58,889 nucleotides of DNA from UBA8516 sp964434855 (GTDB lineage: Archaea > Thermoproteota > Nitrososphaeria > Nitrososphaerales > Nitrosopumilaceae). The notes under the pieces were generated by a model. It worked only from the letters and a program-made list of their open reading frames with translations. It ran no database searches and had not been told where the DNA came from. Position numbers and translations under genes: made by a program. Location: positions 1-58,889 of the forward strand of contig CAYSWR010000003.1 in the NCBI GenBank assembly GCA_964434855.1. The letters run 5' to 3'. Within the stretch, counting starts at the first letter, position 1, and every line of letters begins with the position of its first letter. Shown here piece by piece: positions 26,140 to 35,212 of the stretch.

Positions 26140-26850
26140 TTGGAAAAGTTGTTTGTCACCAAGCAGGATTTAATCTCAGTTATTGAAAAGGAAGCTAAAC
26201 TAAAGATTGACAGCTTTATAGAAGGAGCAATTAGCATGGCTGAAGAAGTCCATTCTGGAGTTAAACGAGAGGACGGCGTATCTCCGTTTCTTGAAACCCA
26301 TATCTGGCCTGTAACTATTGATGTCATACGTCATTACTTATCAGCTAACAAATTTCTTACCACTCTTCAAATAGTTTCGGCAATTTTACATGATATTATG
26401 GAGGACGACGAAAAGATTTTAGATCTTTATGCTTCACAGGCATATGGTTTTGATGCATATTTTATGCATCGATTTGGTGATTATGTTTACAATGTAGCGT
26501 CAACTCTGAAAGTCAAACCTCTTTCAAACTATCCAGGTTCTACTGATGAGGAACGTCAAGAAGAACGATTCAAAGAATATTGCAACACACTTGCCACGTC
26601 AGAATATGATGTGAAGGTAATCAAGCTAGCAGATAGACTAAATAACATGATGTTTATCGCAAACATCCCATATCATGAAAAAGTCCAACGATATATTAGA
26701 GAGGCAGAAAACTTCTATCTTGCATTCTCATTGATGTCGCCAAGTACAGATGACTTTTCCTATAAATTAAGAAAAGCATTTGAAAAACTAAAAAGTCTTA
26801 GAGAGAAAAAAGACGAAATTGTTGTTGAAAGTAACCAGATCTTTGAATAG
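26140..26850 (+). CDS. HD-domain hydrolase related to RelA/SpoT
   Basis: A 236-aa stand-alone HD-domain protein that resembles the (p)ppGpp hydrolase half of SpoT and the small MESH1-type hydrolases. Metal and catalytic positions are present: H54, H84-D85 with E88-D89 in ILHDIMED, and D165 to N169 in KLADRLNNM. There is no synthetase, TGS or ACT domain. Start is TTG at 26140. The activity could be on (p)ppGpp or another nucleotide; the gene ends directly against the convergent Etf-QO gene. Confidence 0.8.
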   Translation: MEKLFVTKQDLISVIEKEAKLKIDSFIEGAISMAEEVHSGVKREDGVSPFLETHIWPVTIDVIRHYLSANKFLTTLQIVSAILHDIMEDDEKILDLYASQAYGFDAYFMHRFGDYVYNVASTLKVKPLSNYPGSTDEERQEERFKEYCNTLATSEYDVKVIKLADRLNNMMFIANIPYHEKVQRYIREAENFYLAFSLMSPSTDDFSYKLRKAFEKLKSLREKKDEIVVESNQIFE

Positions 26851-28701
26851 CTAGCCGTACTTGTAGACTACTCCTTTTTCACCACGAGGATGATTCCAAT
26901 CAGTTTCTAAAGAACAAGCACCACACTCAATGCAACCTTCATGTTGTAACATTACTTGATCATTTTCCAAACTATAACATTTTGTTGGACATAGGGTTAT
27001 GAGCTTTTTCATAAATTCACTAGTTGGATTTAGAACTTTGATATGCGGATTACTATCGTCATTAAAGCTCAGTTTTGCAACCCTGTCAGCTGTTGAAGGA
27101 ATTGTTGGTTCGTATGTTTTTATGATCTTCTCTCCTAATCTTTCTGCTAATTCAATTGGAACTTTAACGTAAGTTTCTTCTGATTCAACCATAGGAAGAA
27201 GTCTTTCATACCCAAGAATGTTTGCAAACTTTACTGCAACTGTTCTAAATGATCCACTTGACATTAACTTCATAATGGTGCCATAACGTGCACTCAGGAT
27301 ATCTTTTGGAACCCCTTTTGCAGCATCAAGGAAGATCTTCAGATAGTCTTTGTCTATCTGTTTCATATCGCGAGTGTAAGGGCTTTCCTCAACAGATGAG
27401 GTATAATATTCTCCCAAATAACTTGGGCTGAAGTTATTATTGTCAAGTGCTCTAGCAATGGCATCAGCAGCTCTTACTGCATCATCAATGCCAACATTAA
27501 GACCTTCAATACGAGGACCGATGAAGATTCCTCTACCTGCAGCATCCCCTACAAACAAGATATTCTTGTAGTAAGGTTTTGTCATTCTACAACGTTTTCC
27601 ATCCGGGATTAGCTTAGCTCCATATTCAGCTTCGACATAATCTGTAACAAATTTCACACCGTACTTGTCGGTTAATTGTTGACTAACAGAAGATAGATTT
27701 TCTCTTATTTCAGCTGAATTGTTCTTTCCACGTTCTGAATAGTAAGTCTCCCTTAACTCAGACCATGTTTTAATTAGTTTGATAATTGCAAAACGAATTC
27801 TAATCTGTTCTTCTGGTGGGAGGCTTTTGTCAATCTTTCTTCTTAAAGGAACTTCATCTTTGATAAACTCACTTATCATGGGATTTTTTAACATTATATT
27901 TACAAGATCTGAGGGTTCGGTTGGATTTGCTAAAAGAGAATCAAAGTGGTATACTGCGCCAACTGATAATGTATCTTTATTTGTGTAAAGAAAACCGCCG
28001 CCTATGTGATTTAGAGTTATGTCTCCAGAGAAAAGATGTGCGATCCCTTCACTTGAGGGGACGTTAAATCTCTCATTAATTATCTCTTCTGGAATTTTTA
28101 CAACAACTTTGACTCCTTGGTAAGATTGTTCTGGAGTAAACTTTGATCTAGCCCCAGTTATTTGTGCTATCTCAGAATTAATTCCATCGGCAGCAATTAT
28201 TGCCTTAACCTCAAATTCCTCTAACTCATTTGTTTTGATAATAGTTGAATTATTTTGTTTGTTCCACTCAATTGAGGTAACATGAACTCCAGGTATAATT
28301 CCCCCACCATATTTTTGAGCACTTTCTGTTGCCTGTTCAGCAAACCATGAGTTGAGCTTATTCATTAACACCGAATAACCAAAGTTTGATTCGTACTCAT
28401 GAGCTGCTGTAAGATCCATAGTGAAAACTTTGTCTTGTGAAGTAGCATGCAAAACATACTTCGTAATTTTTCTTTCTAGTGGAGCTTCTCTGAGAAACAT
28501 GTCACCATATACATCCTCTACATTGTGTACATGCCCTTTCTTTGGTTTCTTTGAATAAAGGATTCCACCTGAAATATTTTTTGAACCAATTTTACTTCCA
28601 GATTCTAACACAACTGCTTGTTTTCCATGATTTGATAGTTGTTTTAACGCAGCTAATCCAGCTGAGCCACCACCAATTATTGCAACATCATATTTTTCCA
28701 A
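26851..28701 (-). CDS. Electron-transfer-flavoprotein:quinone oxidoreductase with fused ferredoxin (FixC-FixX)
   Basis: Membrane-associated flavoprotein that passes electrons from ETF to quinone. The 616-aa protein begins with an FAD Rossmann motif (IIGGGSAGLAALKQL) and has the second FAD motif FVGDAAGRGIFIGP in the middle. The last ~55 residues form a ferredoxin-like domain with CPTKCYSLE and CIECGACSLE, which supplies the 4Fe-4S cluster carried by separate FixX in other systems. Start is TTG at 28701. It is the third gene of an EtfB-EtfA-EtfQO operon. Confidence 0.92.
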   Translation of the reverse strand: MEKYDVAIIGGGSAGLAALKQLSNHGKQAVVLESGSKIGSKNISGGILYSKKPKKGHVHNVEDVYGDMFLREAPLERKITKYVLHATSQDKVFTMDLTAAHEYESNFGYSVLMNKLNSWFAEQATESAQKYGGGIIPGVHVTSIEWNKQNNSTIIKTNELEEFEVKAIIAADGINSEIAQITGARSKFTPEQSYQGVKVVVKIPEEIINERFNVPSSEGIAHLFSGDITLNHIGGGFLYTNKDTLSVGAVYHFDSLLANPTEPSDLVNIMLKNPMISEFIKDEVPLRRKIDKSLPPEEQIRIRFAIIKLIKTWSELRETYYSERGKNNSAEIRENLSSVSQQLTDKYGVKFVTDYVEAEYGAKLIPDGKRCRMTKPYYKNILFVGDAAGRGIFIGPRIEGLNVGIDDAVRAADAIARALDNNNFSPSYLGEYYTSSVEESPYTRDMKQIDKDYLKIFLDAAKGVPKDILSARYGTIMKLMSSGSFRTVAVKFANILGYERLLPMVESEETYVKVPIELAERLGEKIIKTYEPTIPSTADRVAKLSFNDDSNPHIKVLNPTSEFMKKLITLCPTKCYSLENDQVMLQHEGCIECGACSLETDWNHPRGEKGVVYKYG

Positions 28702-28716
28702 ACAGCTCTAAACTCC

Positions 28717-29901
28717 TCAAGCTTGTACCAAAGTTGATTGTGTCTTCAACTCCTCAATCAATTTAGGAATAACATCCTCCATTCTTCCTTTAATGAAGAT
28801 GTCACATTCATCCTTAATTAGAGAATTCTCATCCGGATTTATCGCTACAACAAACTCGGCATCTTTCATGCCAGCAACATGTTGCATTGCTCCACTAATA
28901 CCAACAGCCACATACAACATGGAGCTAATCTTTCTTCCACTTGTTCCAATAACTCTACCTGGAATCATATAGGTAGATACAAGGTTTTCACTAACAAGAA
29001 AAGGTTTTTTCGAGATTGGTAAAGATACCCCAATCTCAGCATCAAGTTGTTTTGCTAGTCCCTCAATTAGCTTGATATTTTGTTCTGGCGCATCTTTGAT
29101 ACCTCGTCCAAAACTCACGATAGCCTTCTTACTATCAAAATTAACCTCACTTTGGATTGCTTTTCTACTTAGAATTTTTACTTTAAGATCTTGCTCAACT
29201 ATTTTTGGAGTGAATTCTATGATCTTACCCTTTCTGTTAATATCTGGCTTTATGGGTTCAAAAACACCTGGAATAATACTACATGATTGTGGATGATAAT
29301 CTCTTTTATTAGATGGGTTTCTATTATCAAGACAAAGAATTGTAGTCCACAAAAATCCGGAAAAGTCTGGCCTATACATTTCAAGAGTTTTTTGATAAAC
29401 TTCGGGTTTACCACCAGTTTTGTGTTGATGTGTTAGATTAATGTCACTTACTTCAAGTTTATTTATGTCAGAGGCAAGACCTGATTCTAATTCAACCAAC
29501 ACTGTAGAAGACAAATGTCTTCCAATCGAGTCTGCTGCAAAGAACATATAACGAGGTTTTTTGAATTTTTCACTATTATCTGCTGAAATTTTGGCTGCAA
29601 TTTCTTTGTCTTGTGCAATTTGGCTGATGACTTTAGTGTAAATTATATTTCTAACATCTTTTAGTTCTGGGTGGTCTACATAAATTACATAGTCTGCACC
29701 ATATTCAATGAGGGTTTTGATAAAGTCTTTGACATTATGACCTAGAAGAATAGCTACTACCTTTTCATCAGCTTCGTATTTTTTATTAAAATTGTTAATT
29801 AGTCGTCTTGCTTCACCAAGCATCTCAAGACTTACTGGTACCAGTCTTGCCTCTTCTAACTCCATTATAACATAAACGTGACTATATTCTCCTTCAGTCA
29901 T
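28717..29901 (-). CDS. etfA: Electron transfer flavoprotein alpha subunit
   Basis: FAD-binding subunit of the ETF heterodimer, 394 aa. The C-terminal FAD domain shows KAIVSFGRGIKD, PGRVIGTSGRKISSMLYVA, GISGAMQHVAGMKDAEFVVA and INPDENSLI, all diagnostic for EtfA/FixB. The N-terminal half is the alpha-specific domain I. Its start overlaps the end of etfB by 4 bases and it precedes the quinone oxidoreductase by 15 bases. Confidence 0.95.
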   Translation of the reverse strand: MTEGEYSHVYVIMELEEARLVPVSLEMLGEARRLINNFNKKYEADEKVVAILLGHNVKDFIKTLIEYGADYVIYVDHPELKDVRNIIYTKVISQIAQDKEIAAKISADNSEKFKKPRYMFFAADSIGRHLSSTVLVELESGLASDINKLEVSDINLTHQHKTGGKPEVYQKTLEMYRPDFSGFLWTTILCLDNRNPSNKRDYHPQSCSIIPGVFEPIKPDINRKGKIIEFTPKIVEQDLKVKILSRKAIQSEVNFDSKKAIVSFGRGIKDAPEQNIKLIEGLAKQLDAEIGVSLPISKKPFLVSENLVSTYMIPGRVIGTSGRKISSMLYVAVGISGAMQHVAGMKDAEFVVAINPDENSLIKDECDIFIKGRMEDVIPKLIEELKTQSTLVQA

Positions 29902-30773
29902 TTAATCACCATTGCGGCAAGCGCCTCTTTCATTTTTGAAACAGCCTTTCTGATGTGTTCAGGATTTGAACCATCAAGGACTTCAGCCTGTCTGTTTGCT
30001 TTTCCTTTTGGAATTCTCTCTACTTTATATACAATAGTTGGTGATCCTGGAAGGCCAACAAGTGTAGGATCTAATCCAAGTTGTTGAACATTGAACACTT
30101 TTAGATACTGTTTGTAATTGTCTGAACGTATTTTTGCTTCCTTTTGGTATTTCTCAAAGGCAAGTCTTTGTGAGACTGTTTTGAAAACTGGTTTGTAGGA
30201 AGGATCAATTGAGATAAAAACAGGCAGAGGAGCCTCTATTTCTTCAACAACGTCGTTGAATCCTTGAAGACGGACTAATCGTTTGGCTATAATGGTTCGT
30301 TTTTGAACATCAACTTCATAATCAACTACATTGCCAAGGAAGGTATAACCAAGCTTCCAAGCGGTTTGAGGCCCAGTTTGGCCTGTTTCACCATCTGATG
30401 CCCTGTGACCAGAAAAAACAATATCAATTTTTCCTTGCATTTTTTGAATTCCATTCTTTATAACCTCAGCTGTTGCAAGAGTATCAGCCCCAGCAAAAAT
30501 TCTATCACTATAAAGATGAAGTTCTTCTGCATTAGAAATTCTTTGTGCCATGTGCAATGCCATCTCAGCTATCGGCGGACCCATTGTTGCAATAGAAATT
30601 TTTGCATCGTAGTTTACTTTAGCATAAAATGCAGCAGTTGCAGCAAGAGCACTGTGGGGGCCTAGTGTGTTTTTTGTTTCAGCCCTGTTTAAGGTGCCAT
30701 CTGAATTGTAACTAATACTTCCTTCTGAAAAATCAGGTTCTAATTTAATAATAACAGCTACATTTAAGGTCAT
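29898..30773 (-). CDS. etfB: Electron transfer flavoprotein beta subunit
   Basis: Nucleotide-binding subunit of ETF, 291 aa. It begins LNVAVIIKLEPDF and has the cofactor loop DGETGQTGPQ at 127-136, which resembles the FAD-binding loop of bifurcating (Fix-type) EtfB rather than the AMP-type loop; this reading is an inference. It is the first gene of the leftward operon etfB-etfA-EtfQO. The 255 bases upstream hold phased repeats and a micro-ORF on the other strand. Confidence 0.93.
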   Translation of the reverse strand: MTLNVAVIIKLEPDFSEGSISYNSDGTLNRAETKNTLGPHSALAATAAFYAKVNYDAKISIATMGPPIAEMALHMAQRISNAEELHLYSDRIFAGADTLATAEVIKNGIQKMQGKIDIVFSGHRASDGETGQTGPQTAWKLGYTFLGNVVDYEVDVQKRTIIAKRLVRLQGFNDVVEEIEAPLPVFISIDPSYKPVFKTVSQRLAFEKYQKEAKIRSDNYKQYLKVFNVQQLGLDPTLVGLPGSPTIVYKVERIPKGKANRQAEVLDGSNPEHIRKAVSKMKEALAAMVIK

Positions 30774-30902
30774 TTTTAATAGTTCACACTTTGCGGTTTG
30801 CTCATACTTTTATTCATAATATGTTCTACGCGGATTTCTTCTATGACAAGATTGTTTGTTATAATTTTCACGATTGTACTTTACAAGGGACTTTAATAAA
30901 GA

Positions 30903-30940
30903 TTGGTGTTTAAAACCAATTATTACCAATTAAAACCAAA
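30903..30940. promoter_or_regulatory. Helically phased ACCAA repeats
   Basis: TTGGT (30903-30907) is followed by ACCAAT at 30915, ACCAAT at 30925 and ACCAAA at 30935, spaced exactly 10 bases, so all three lie on one face of the helix. An AT-rich TATA-like stretch (ATTCATATAA) follows at 30942-30951. This looks like a multi-site operator for the rightward genes at 30951/31029. Confidence 0.55.
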
Positions 30941-30950
30941 TATTCATATA

Positions 30951-31025
30951 ATGGTTGATTTTGATTCAAAACCAATGAATGGTATAATTACCAAAGAACA
31001 AAAACGTTACCATCCATCAAAATAA
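30951..31025 (+). CDS. Possible 24-aa micro-ORF upstream of 31029
   Basis: ATG at 30951 opens 24 codons (MVDFDSKPMNGIITKEQKRY...) ending with TAA three bases before the GTG start of the next gene. It begins immediately after a TATA-like stretch and may be a leader peptide or a small gene; if transcription starts near 30970 instead, it would not be translated. Composition is charged and unremarkable. Confidence 0.3.
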   Translation: MVDFDSKPMNGIITKEQKRYHPSK

Positions 31026-31028
31026 GAA

Positions 31029-31322
31029 GTGAAAATAAAAGTGGTATCAAAAGAAATAAGAAATTTAGCAAGTGAGATTTTTAAAATTGATCCTCAGATA
31101 GAACACGTGGGTTTAATTGATCTTGAAGGACACGTTCTTCTTGATCAATCATCAGCTTCTAATGAACCCATGAGGCCAGATAAAGATAGAATGATGTTTT
31201 ACTACCAAGTTAGTTTAAGAAGGAGTAGACGTGAACATTTTAATGAATTTTATGGTTTAACAAGATATGTCCACATTGTAAGAGAAAACATACAACAACT
31301 CGTGTTATATCTTATAAAATAA
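31029..31322 (+). CDS. Small protein, possible roadblock/profilin-like fold
   Basis: A 97-aa protein starting at GTG. The segment IEHVGLIDLEGHVLLDQSSA followed later by MMFYYQVSLRRSRREHFNEF and VHIVRENIQQLVLYLI resembles the strand pattern of roadblock/LC7 or similar small sensory folds (an early GLIDLEG strand, a late VYLI strand). Assignment is tentative. It has phased repeats upstream and no close downstream partner. Confidence 0.55.
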   Translation: MKIKVVSKEIRNLASEIFKIDPQIEHVGLIDLEGHVLLDQSSASNEPMRPDKDRMMFYYQVSLRRSRREHFNEFYGLTRYVHIVRENIQQLVLYLIK

Positions 31323-31390
31323 TGTAAGAGACAAAAAATAACAATTTTTGTAATGAGAAGAGTAAAATATCGTAAAAACTCAGTTATTAT

Positions 31391-31708
31391 ATGAAGAAAG
31401 AATACGTTGTAGTACGTATAGATGCTGCACCTGATGGTGCCCCATACGTAGTAATTTCTCTATCTACACCTAAAGACTTTAGAGAACAAAGTCAACCAAT
31501 GTCGCCTCTTGGTGCAAATGTAATGGGCTTTTCGAATATGGACGACATGATAAAAGGCCTCAATAAGATGATGTCGGGAGGTGTTTTAGGCCAAGCAGGA
31601 GGTATAACCTCAATCAAACTAGATATGCATGAGTACAAGGAACTTGGCCTTTCCGTCGGAGATAAGGTATCTCTTGAAATCTCTAAACCTGAAACATTAG
31701 GTATCTAG
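31391..31708 (+). CDS. Conserved archaeal protein of unknown function
   Basis: A 105-aa cytosolic protein. The N-terminal strand YVVVRIDAAPDGAPYVVISL and C-terminal ELGLSVGDKVSLEISK suggest a small beta barrel, interrupted by a glycine/methionine-rich middle (MGFSNMDDMIKGLNKMMSGG). No catalytic motif is visible. It is followed by a T-rich terminator-like tract. Confidence 0.65.
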   Translation: MKKEYVVVRIDAAPDGAPYVVISLSTPKDFREQSQPMSPLGANVMGFSNMDDMIKGLNKMMSGGVLGQAGGITSIKLDMHEYKELGLSVGDKVSLEISKPETLGI

Positions 31709-31710
31709 CA

Positions 31711-31720
31711 TTTTTTATTA
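31711..31720 (+). terminator. T-rich terminator-like tract
   Basis: TTTTTTATTA begins two bases after the stop of 31391-31708, without a hairpin, the usual form of archaeal intrinsic termination. Confidence 0.5.
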
Positions 31721-31748
31721 AAGATTCATTACGGTCTTAATTGATAAC

Positions 31749-32411
31749 CTATTTTGAAATTTCTGAACGTAAAATTTGATAGGCTCTTGCAGCATCTTTT
31801 TCATGTAATACTATGATTATGTCTTCCTGGCCAAAATATGCATTAACAAGTTCGATTCCATTATCATGTAGAATTTCAGATACATAAGAAACGACGTCAG
31901 ATCTATTCTGTGTATCTGGAATGTGTATGCTAATTTTTGCTAATCCAGTTTGGAAAAAGTTTTTCTGATTTGGAAAAGACGCAAATAACTTTCTTACATC
32001 ATCAACATCTTCAGTCAATACTCTAAACGAATCTGTTAATCTAAAAAATTCGTAATCAGGATCAATCTGCATGAATCTATTCATCAAATCTGCAGCATCT
32101 CCTATCTCAAAATCATCTGTGGAAAATCTTACGTCAGCAATTCCATCTGTTAATGAAAGTCTAGCATTCTTTAAGACTGGTTCATTTCGAACTTCATCTT
32201 TTTCTTCAAATGAATCTGCATATCTCTTGATTGCAACAACTATTGTATTCAGATTCACAGGTCCGCCAACGTGAGCTTCAACATCTTTTTGGATTTTTAC
32301 TGCAAGCGCAGTGTAGTTAATCAAATCCATCTTCACACAATCATAAATTGAACGATTTCTAGTGATAATTTCCCTTACAGCATCAGGCACCGAGATATTT
32401 ACAGTCCTCAT
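31749..32411 (-). CDS. ACT-domain-like regulatory protein
   Basis: A 220-aa protein beginning MRTVNISVPDAVREIITRNR. The C-terminal half has two ACT-like units: LAKISIHIPDTQNRSDVVSY followed by EILHDNGIELVNAYFGQEDI and IIVLHEKDAARAYQILRSEI. The N-terminal part (RSIYDCVKMDLINYTALAVK) is helical and could be a helix-turn-helix. It is divergent from hsp20; minus-strand AT-rich sequence just upstream (about 32420-32440) can serve as a TATA box. Ligand unknown. Confidence 0.65.
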   Translation of the reverse strand: MRTVNISVPDAVREIITRNRSIYDCVKMDLINYTALAVKIQKDVEAHVGGPVNLNTIVVAIKRYADSFEEKDEVRNEPVLKNARLSLTDGIADVRFSTDDFEIGDAADLMNRFMQIDPDYEFFRLTDSFRVLTEDVDDVRKLFASFPNQKNFFQTGLAKISIHIPDTQNRSDVVSYVSEILHDNGIELVNAYFGQEDIIIVLHEKDAARAYQILRSEISK

Positions 32412-32476
32412 AATGAACTATAAATACTGTCATATATAATAGTCTTATGTAAGTATATCTTATATATTAAAATAAA

Positions 32477-32486
32477 ATTTATATAT
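32477..32486 (+). promoter_or_regulatory. TATA box of the hsp20 gene
   Basis: ATTTATATAT with an A-rich BRE-like flank (TTAAAATAAA) lies about 40 bases before ATG 32522. Transcription would start near 32506, which excludes the upstream TTG at 32486 as a start codon. Confidence 0.6.
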
Positions 32487-32521
32487 TGTCATGTACATTA
32501 CAAACTATAAGTGAATATGAC

Positions 32522-33022
32522 ATGTTTATAACAGACGAATTTGACAACCTTTGGCGAAGAATGTCTAGACAGTTTATTGATATCGAAGACATCTTCGATG
32601 ATCTAAAAGAAACAAGCAACCTACAAACATTTGGTCCCTATTACTATGGTTATACAATGACAATGGGGTCAGATGGAAAACCAGTAGTAAGAGAATTTGG
32701 GAATGTGAAACCAAATCTGCTTCCAACATCTGATGTAAGGGAACCTTTTGTAGATGTTCTTGTAGATGACAAAGAAAAAGTTCTGAAACTTGTTGCTGAA
32801 ATGCCAGGTGTTGAAAAAAAGGACATCAAGATTGTAGTTGAAGGATGTACAGTAAATCTTGATGCAGAGCATGATCAGAAAAAATATCATGCTAAAGTAC
32901 CTATAAGACACAAGGTAGACGAAGATTCAGTAAAGGCAACTTATGCCAATGGAATTCTTGAAGTAAGTTTCAAACTAAAAGAAGAAGACAAACCAAAAGG
33001 CAAAACAATGGAGGTTGAATAA
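32522..33022 (+). CDS. Small heat-shock protein (Hsp20/alpha-crystallin)
   Basis: ATP-independent holdase chaperone, 166 aa from the chosen ATG. The alpha-crystallin domain (about 75-160) contains FVDVLVDDKEKVLKLVAEMP, GVEKKDIKIVVEG and ATYANGILEVSFKLKEE, the last holding the conserved A-x-x-x-NGxL signature. The longer TTG-initiated frame (32486) would start upstream of the expected transcript. It precedes cdc48 by 27 bases with a T-rich tract between. Confidence 0.9.
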   Translation: MFITDEFDNLWRRMSRQFIDIEDIFDDLKETSNLQTFGPYYYGYTMTMGSDGKPVVREFGNVKPNLLPTSDVREPFVDVLVDDKEKVLKLVAEMPGVEKKDIKIVVEGCTVNLDAEHDQKKYHAKVPIRHKVDEDSVKATYANGILEVSFKLKEEDKPKGKTMEVE

Positions 33023-33029
33023 ACCTCTC

Positions 33030-33035
33030 TTTTTT
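33030..33035 (+). terminator. Short T tract between hsp20 and cdc48
   Basis: CCTCTCTTTTTTATGG directly after the hsp20 stop could cause partial termination before the cdc48 gene. It is weak evidence without transcript data. Confidence 0.3.
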
Positions 33036-33049
33036 ATGGTGATTAAATA

Positions 33050-35185
33050 ATGAGTGAAATTATTTTAAAAATTAATGAAGTTTTCCAAAGACTTGTAGGT
33101 AAAGGTATTGCAGTAGTAGATCCAAAAATTGTTGAAGATAATGAATGGGAAACTGGCCAAATATTAGAAATTGTAGGTAATAGAAAAAGCCACGTAAAAC
33201 TATGGCCAGGAACTCCTGAGGATTATGGCAGCGGAATAATCAAAATTGATGGTTTAACAAGACACAATATAGGTTCAGGTATCGGAGAAAAAATTTCTGT
33301 AAAGAAAGTTGATGCCAAACACGCACAGTCAATAGTGATATCACCTATTGAAAAACTAAGTGCAGAAGGACTACAAGAATATATGCAAGCAAATTATGAT
33401 GGTCATGTTTTAACAGTCGGTGATACTCTCATAGTTACTACACAATTAGGAGGAAAAACTCAATTAATTGTCACAAATACAATCCCTGCTTCAAAACCAG
33501 TTATAGTAACAGATCAAACTGAGTTTAAACTAGGCAGTATGACTAAGGCAATAGACCAGTCTGTACCAAGAATCACCTACGATGATTTGGGAGGATTAAA
33601 AAAAGAAGTCCAAAAAATACGTGAAATGATCGAACTTCCGATGCGTCATCCTGAATTATTTGAAAAGCTTGGGGTAGAAGCACCAAAAGGCGTACTAATG
33701 TATGGTCCGCCTGGTACAGGTAAAACACTTTTAGCAAAAGCAGTTGCTGGTGAAACAAACTCTCATTTTATCTCACTTAGTGGTCCAGAAATCATGGGCA
33801 AATATTACGGTGAAAGCGAAGAGCGATTAAGAGACATATTCAAACAAGCAGAAGAAAATGCTCCAAGCATAATATTCATTGATGAAGTCGATTCCATCGC
33901 ACCAAAAAGAGAAGAGGTTACAGGTGAGGTAGAAAAAAGAATCGTATCACAATTACTTACTTTGATGGATGGGATGAAATCCAGAGGCAAAGTAGTTGTA
34001 ATTGCAGCAACAAATAGACCTGATTCAATTGATCCTGCACTAAGAAGACCGGGTAGATTTGATAGAGAAATTGAGATTGGAATTCCCGACGAAGAGGGAA
34101 GAAAAGAAATTCTAGACATTCATACACGTGGAATGCCGCTTAACGATAAAGTCAACCTAGATCAAATTGCAAAAATAACTCATGGATTTGTTGGTGCTGA
34201 TTTGGAGACTCTTGCAAAAGAAGCTGCAATGAGGTCACTACGAAGGATCTTACCTGAATTAGATTTAGAACAAGAAAAAATATCTTCAGAAATTTTACAA
34301 AAAATTGTAATTAATGATGAAGACTTTAGAGATGCGTTAAAAGAGGTTAGACCATCAGCATTAAGAGAAGTCCTAGTCCAAATACCAAATATCACATGGG
34401 ATGATGTTGGAGGATTAGAATCCCTTAAAGAAGAATTACAGGAAGCTGTTGAATGGCCACTAAAACATAAAGAAGCATTTGAACATGCAGATGTTTCTCC
34501 ACCAAAAGGAATTCTCTTGTATGGCCCATCTGGTACAGGAAAGACACTGATTGCAAAAGCAGTAGCAAATACAACCGAATCTAATTTTATCAGCATAAAA
34601 GGCCCCGAGCTATTATCAAAATGGGTAGGAGAATCTGAAAAGGGAGTAAGAGAAATTTTTAGGAAGGCACGACAGGCTGCACCATGCATCATTTTCCTAG
34701 ATGAAATTGATGCAATTGCACCAAGCCGAAGCTCTGGCACTTCTGATTCACATGTTACTGAAAGGATCGTATCGCAAATACTTACAGAAATTGACGGTCT
34801 TGAAGAACTACAAAATGTTGTAGTAATTGGTGCAACAAATAGAATCGACATAATAGATTCTGCTTTGCTCAGACCAGGCAGATTTGATAGAATAATTGAA
34901 GTACCACTGCCTGACATAAAGGGACGAGAAAACATCTTCAAAATACACACGAAGAAAAAGCCCTTAGCTAACGATATAGATTTTCTACAACTAGTAGAAA
35001 AGACTCAAGGATTTAGCGGAGCAGAAATTGAGGGAGTATGTAGTAGAGCTGCAATTGCTGCGATAAAGCGATTTGTAAACACCAAAGAAAAATCCCTTAA
35101 ATCAATCAAGATAACACAAGAAGATTTACTAAATGCAATTAGCAAAGTAAAACCAGAAAAGGTTCAGCTTCCTGCAGTATCATAG
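33050..35185 (+). CDS. Cdc48/VCP-type AAA+ ATPase
   Basis: Hexameric unfoldase with two AAA domains, 711 aa. The N-domain (1-180) has a double-psi barrel followed by a second subdomain. D1 carries GPPGTGKT (about 220), IIFIDEVDS (about 280) and the arginine region RRPGRFDRE. D2 carries GPSGTGKT (about 492), IIFLDEIDA and LRPGRFDR. The D2 Walker A has Ser in place of the second Pro, a tolerated change. It follows Hsp20, suggesting a protein-quality-control unit. Confidence 0.96.
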   Translation: MSEIILKINEVFQRLVGKGIAVVDPKIVEDNEWETGQILEIVGNRKSHVKLWPGTPEDYGSGIIKIDGLTRHNIGSGIGEKISVKKVDAKHAQSIVISPIEKLSAEGLQEYMQANYDGHVLTVGDTLIVTTQLGGKTQLIVTNTIPASKPVIVTDQTEFKLGSMTKAIDQSVPRITYDDLGGLKKEVQKIREMIELPMRHPELFEKLGVEAPKGVLMYGPPGTGKTLLAKAVAGETNSHFISLSGPEIMGKYYGESEERLRDIFKQAEENAPSIIFIDEVDSIAPKREEVTGEVEKRIVSQLLTLMDGMKSRGKVVVIAATNRPDSIDPALRRPGRFDREIEIGIPDEEGRKEILDIHTRGMPLNDKVNLDQIAKITHGFVGADLETLAKEAAMRSLRRILPELDLEQEKISSEILQKIVINDEDFRDALKEVRPSALREVLVQIPNITWDDVGGLESLKEELQEAVEWPLKHKEAFEHADVSPPKGILLYGPSGTGKTLIAKAVANTTESNFISIKGPELLSKWVGESEKGVREIFRKARQAAPCIIFLDEIDAIAPSRSSGTSDSHVTERIVSQILTEIDGLEELQNVVVIGATNRIDIIDSALLRPGRFDRIIEVPLPDIKGRENIFKIHTKKKPLANDIDFLQLVEKTQGFSGAEIEGVCSRAAIAAIKRFVNTKEKSLKSIKITQEDLLNAISKVKPEKVQLPAVS

Positions 35186-35212
35186 CTTATATGATAATTC
35201 GAAGTAAAATAC

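Noticed and set aside
34180..34950. 256-codon open frame antisense to cdc48
   Set aside because: It lies wholly within the well-supported Cdc48 coding region, has no family features and is cysteine/serine-rich as expected of a reverse-complement shadow.
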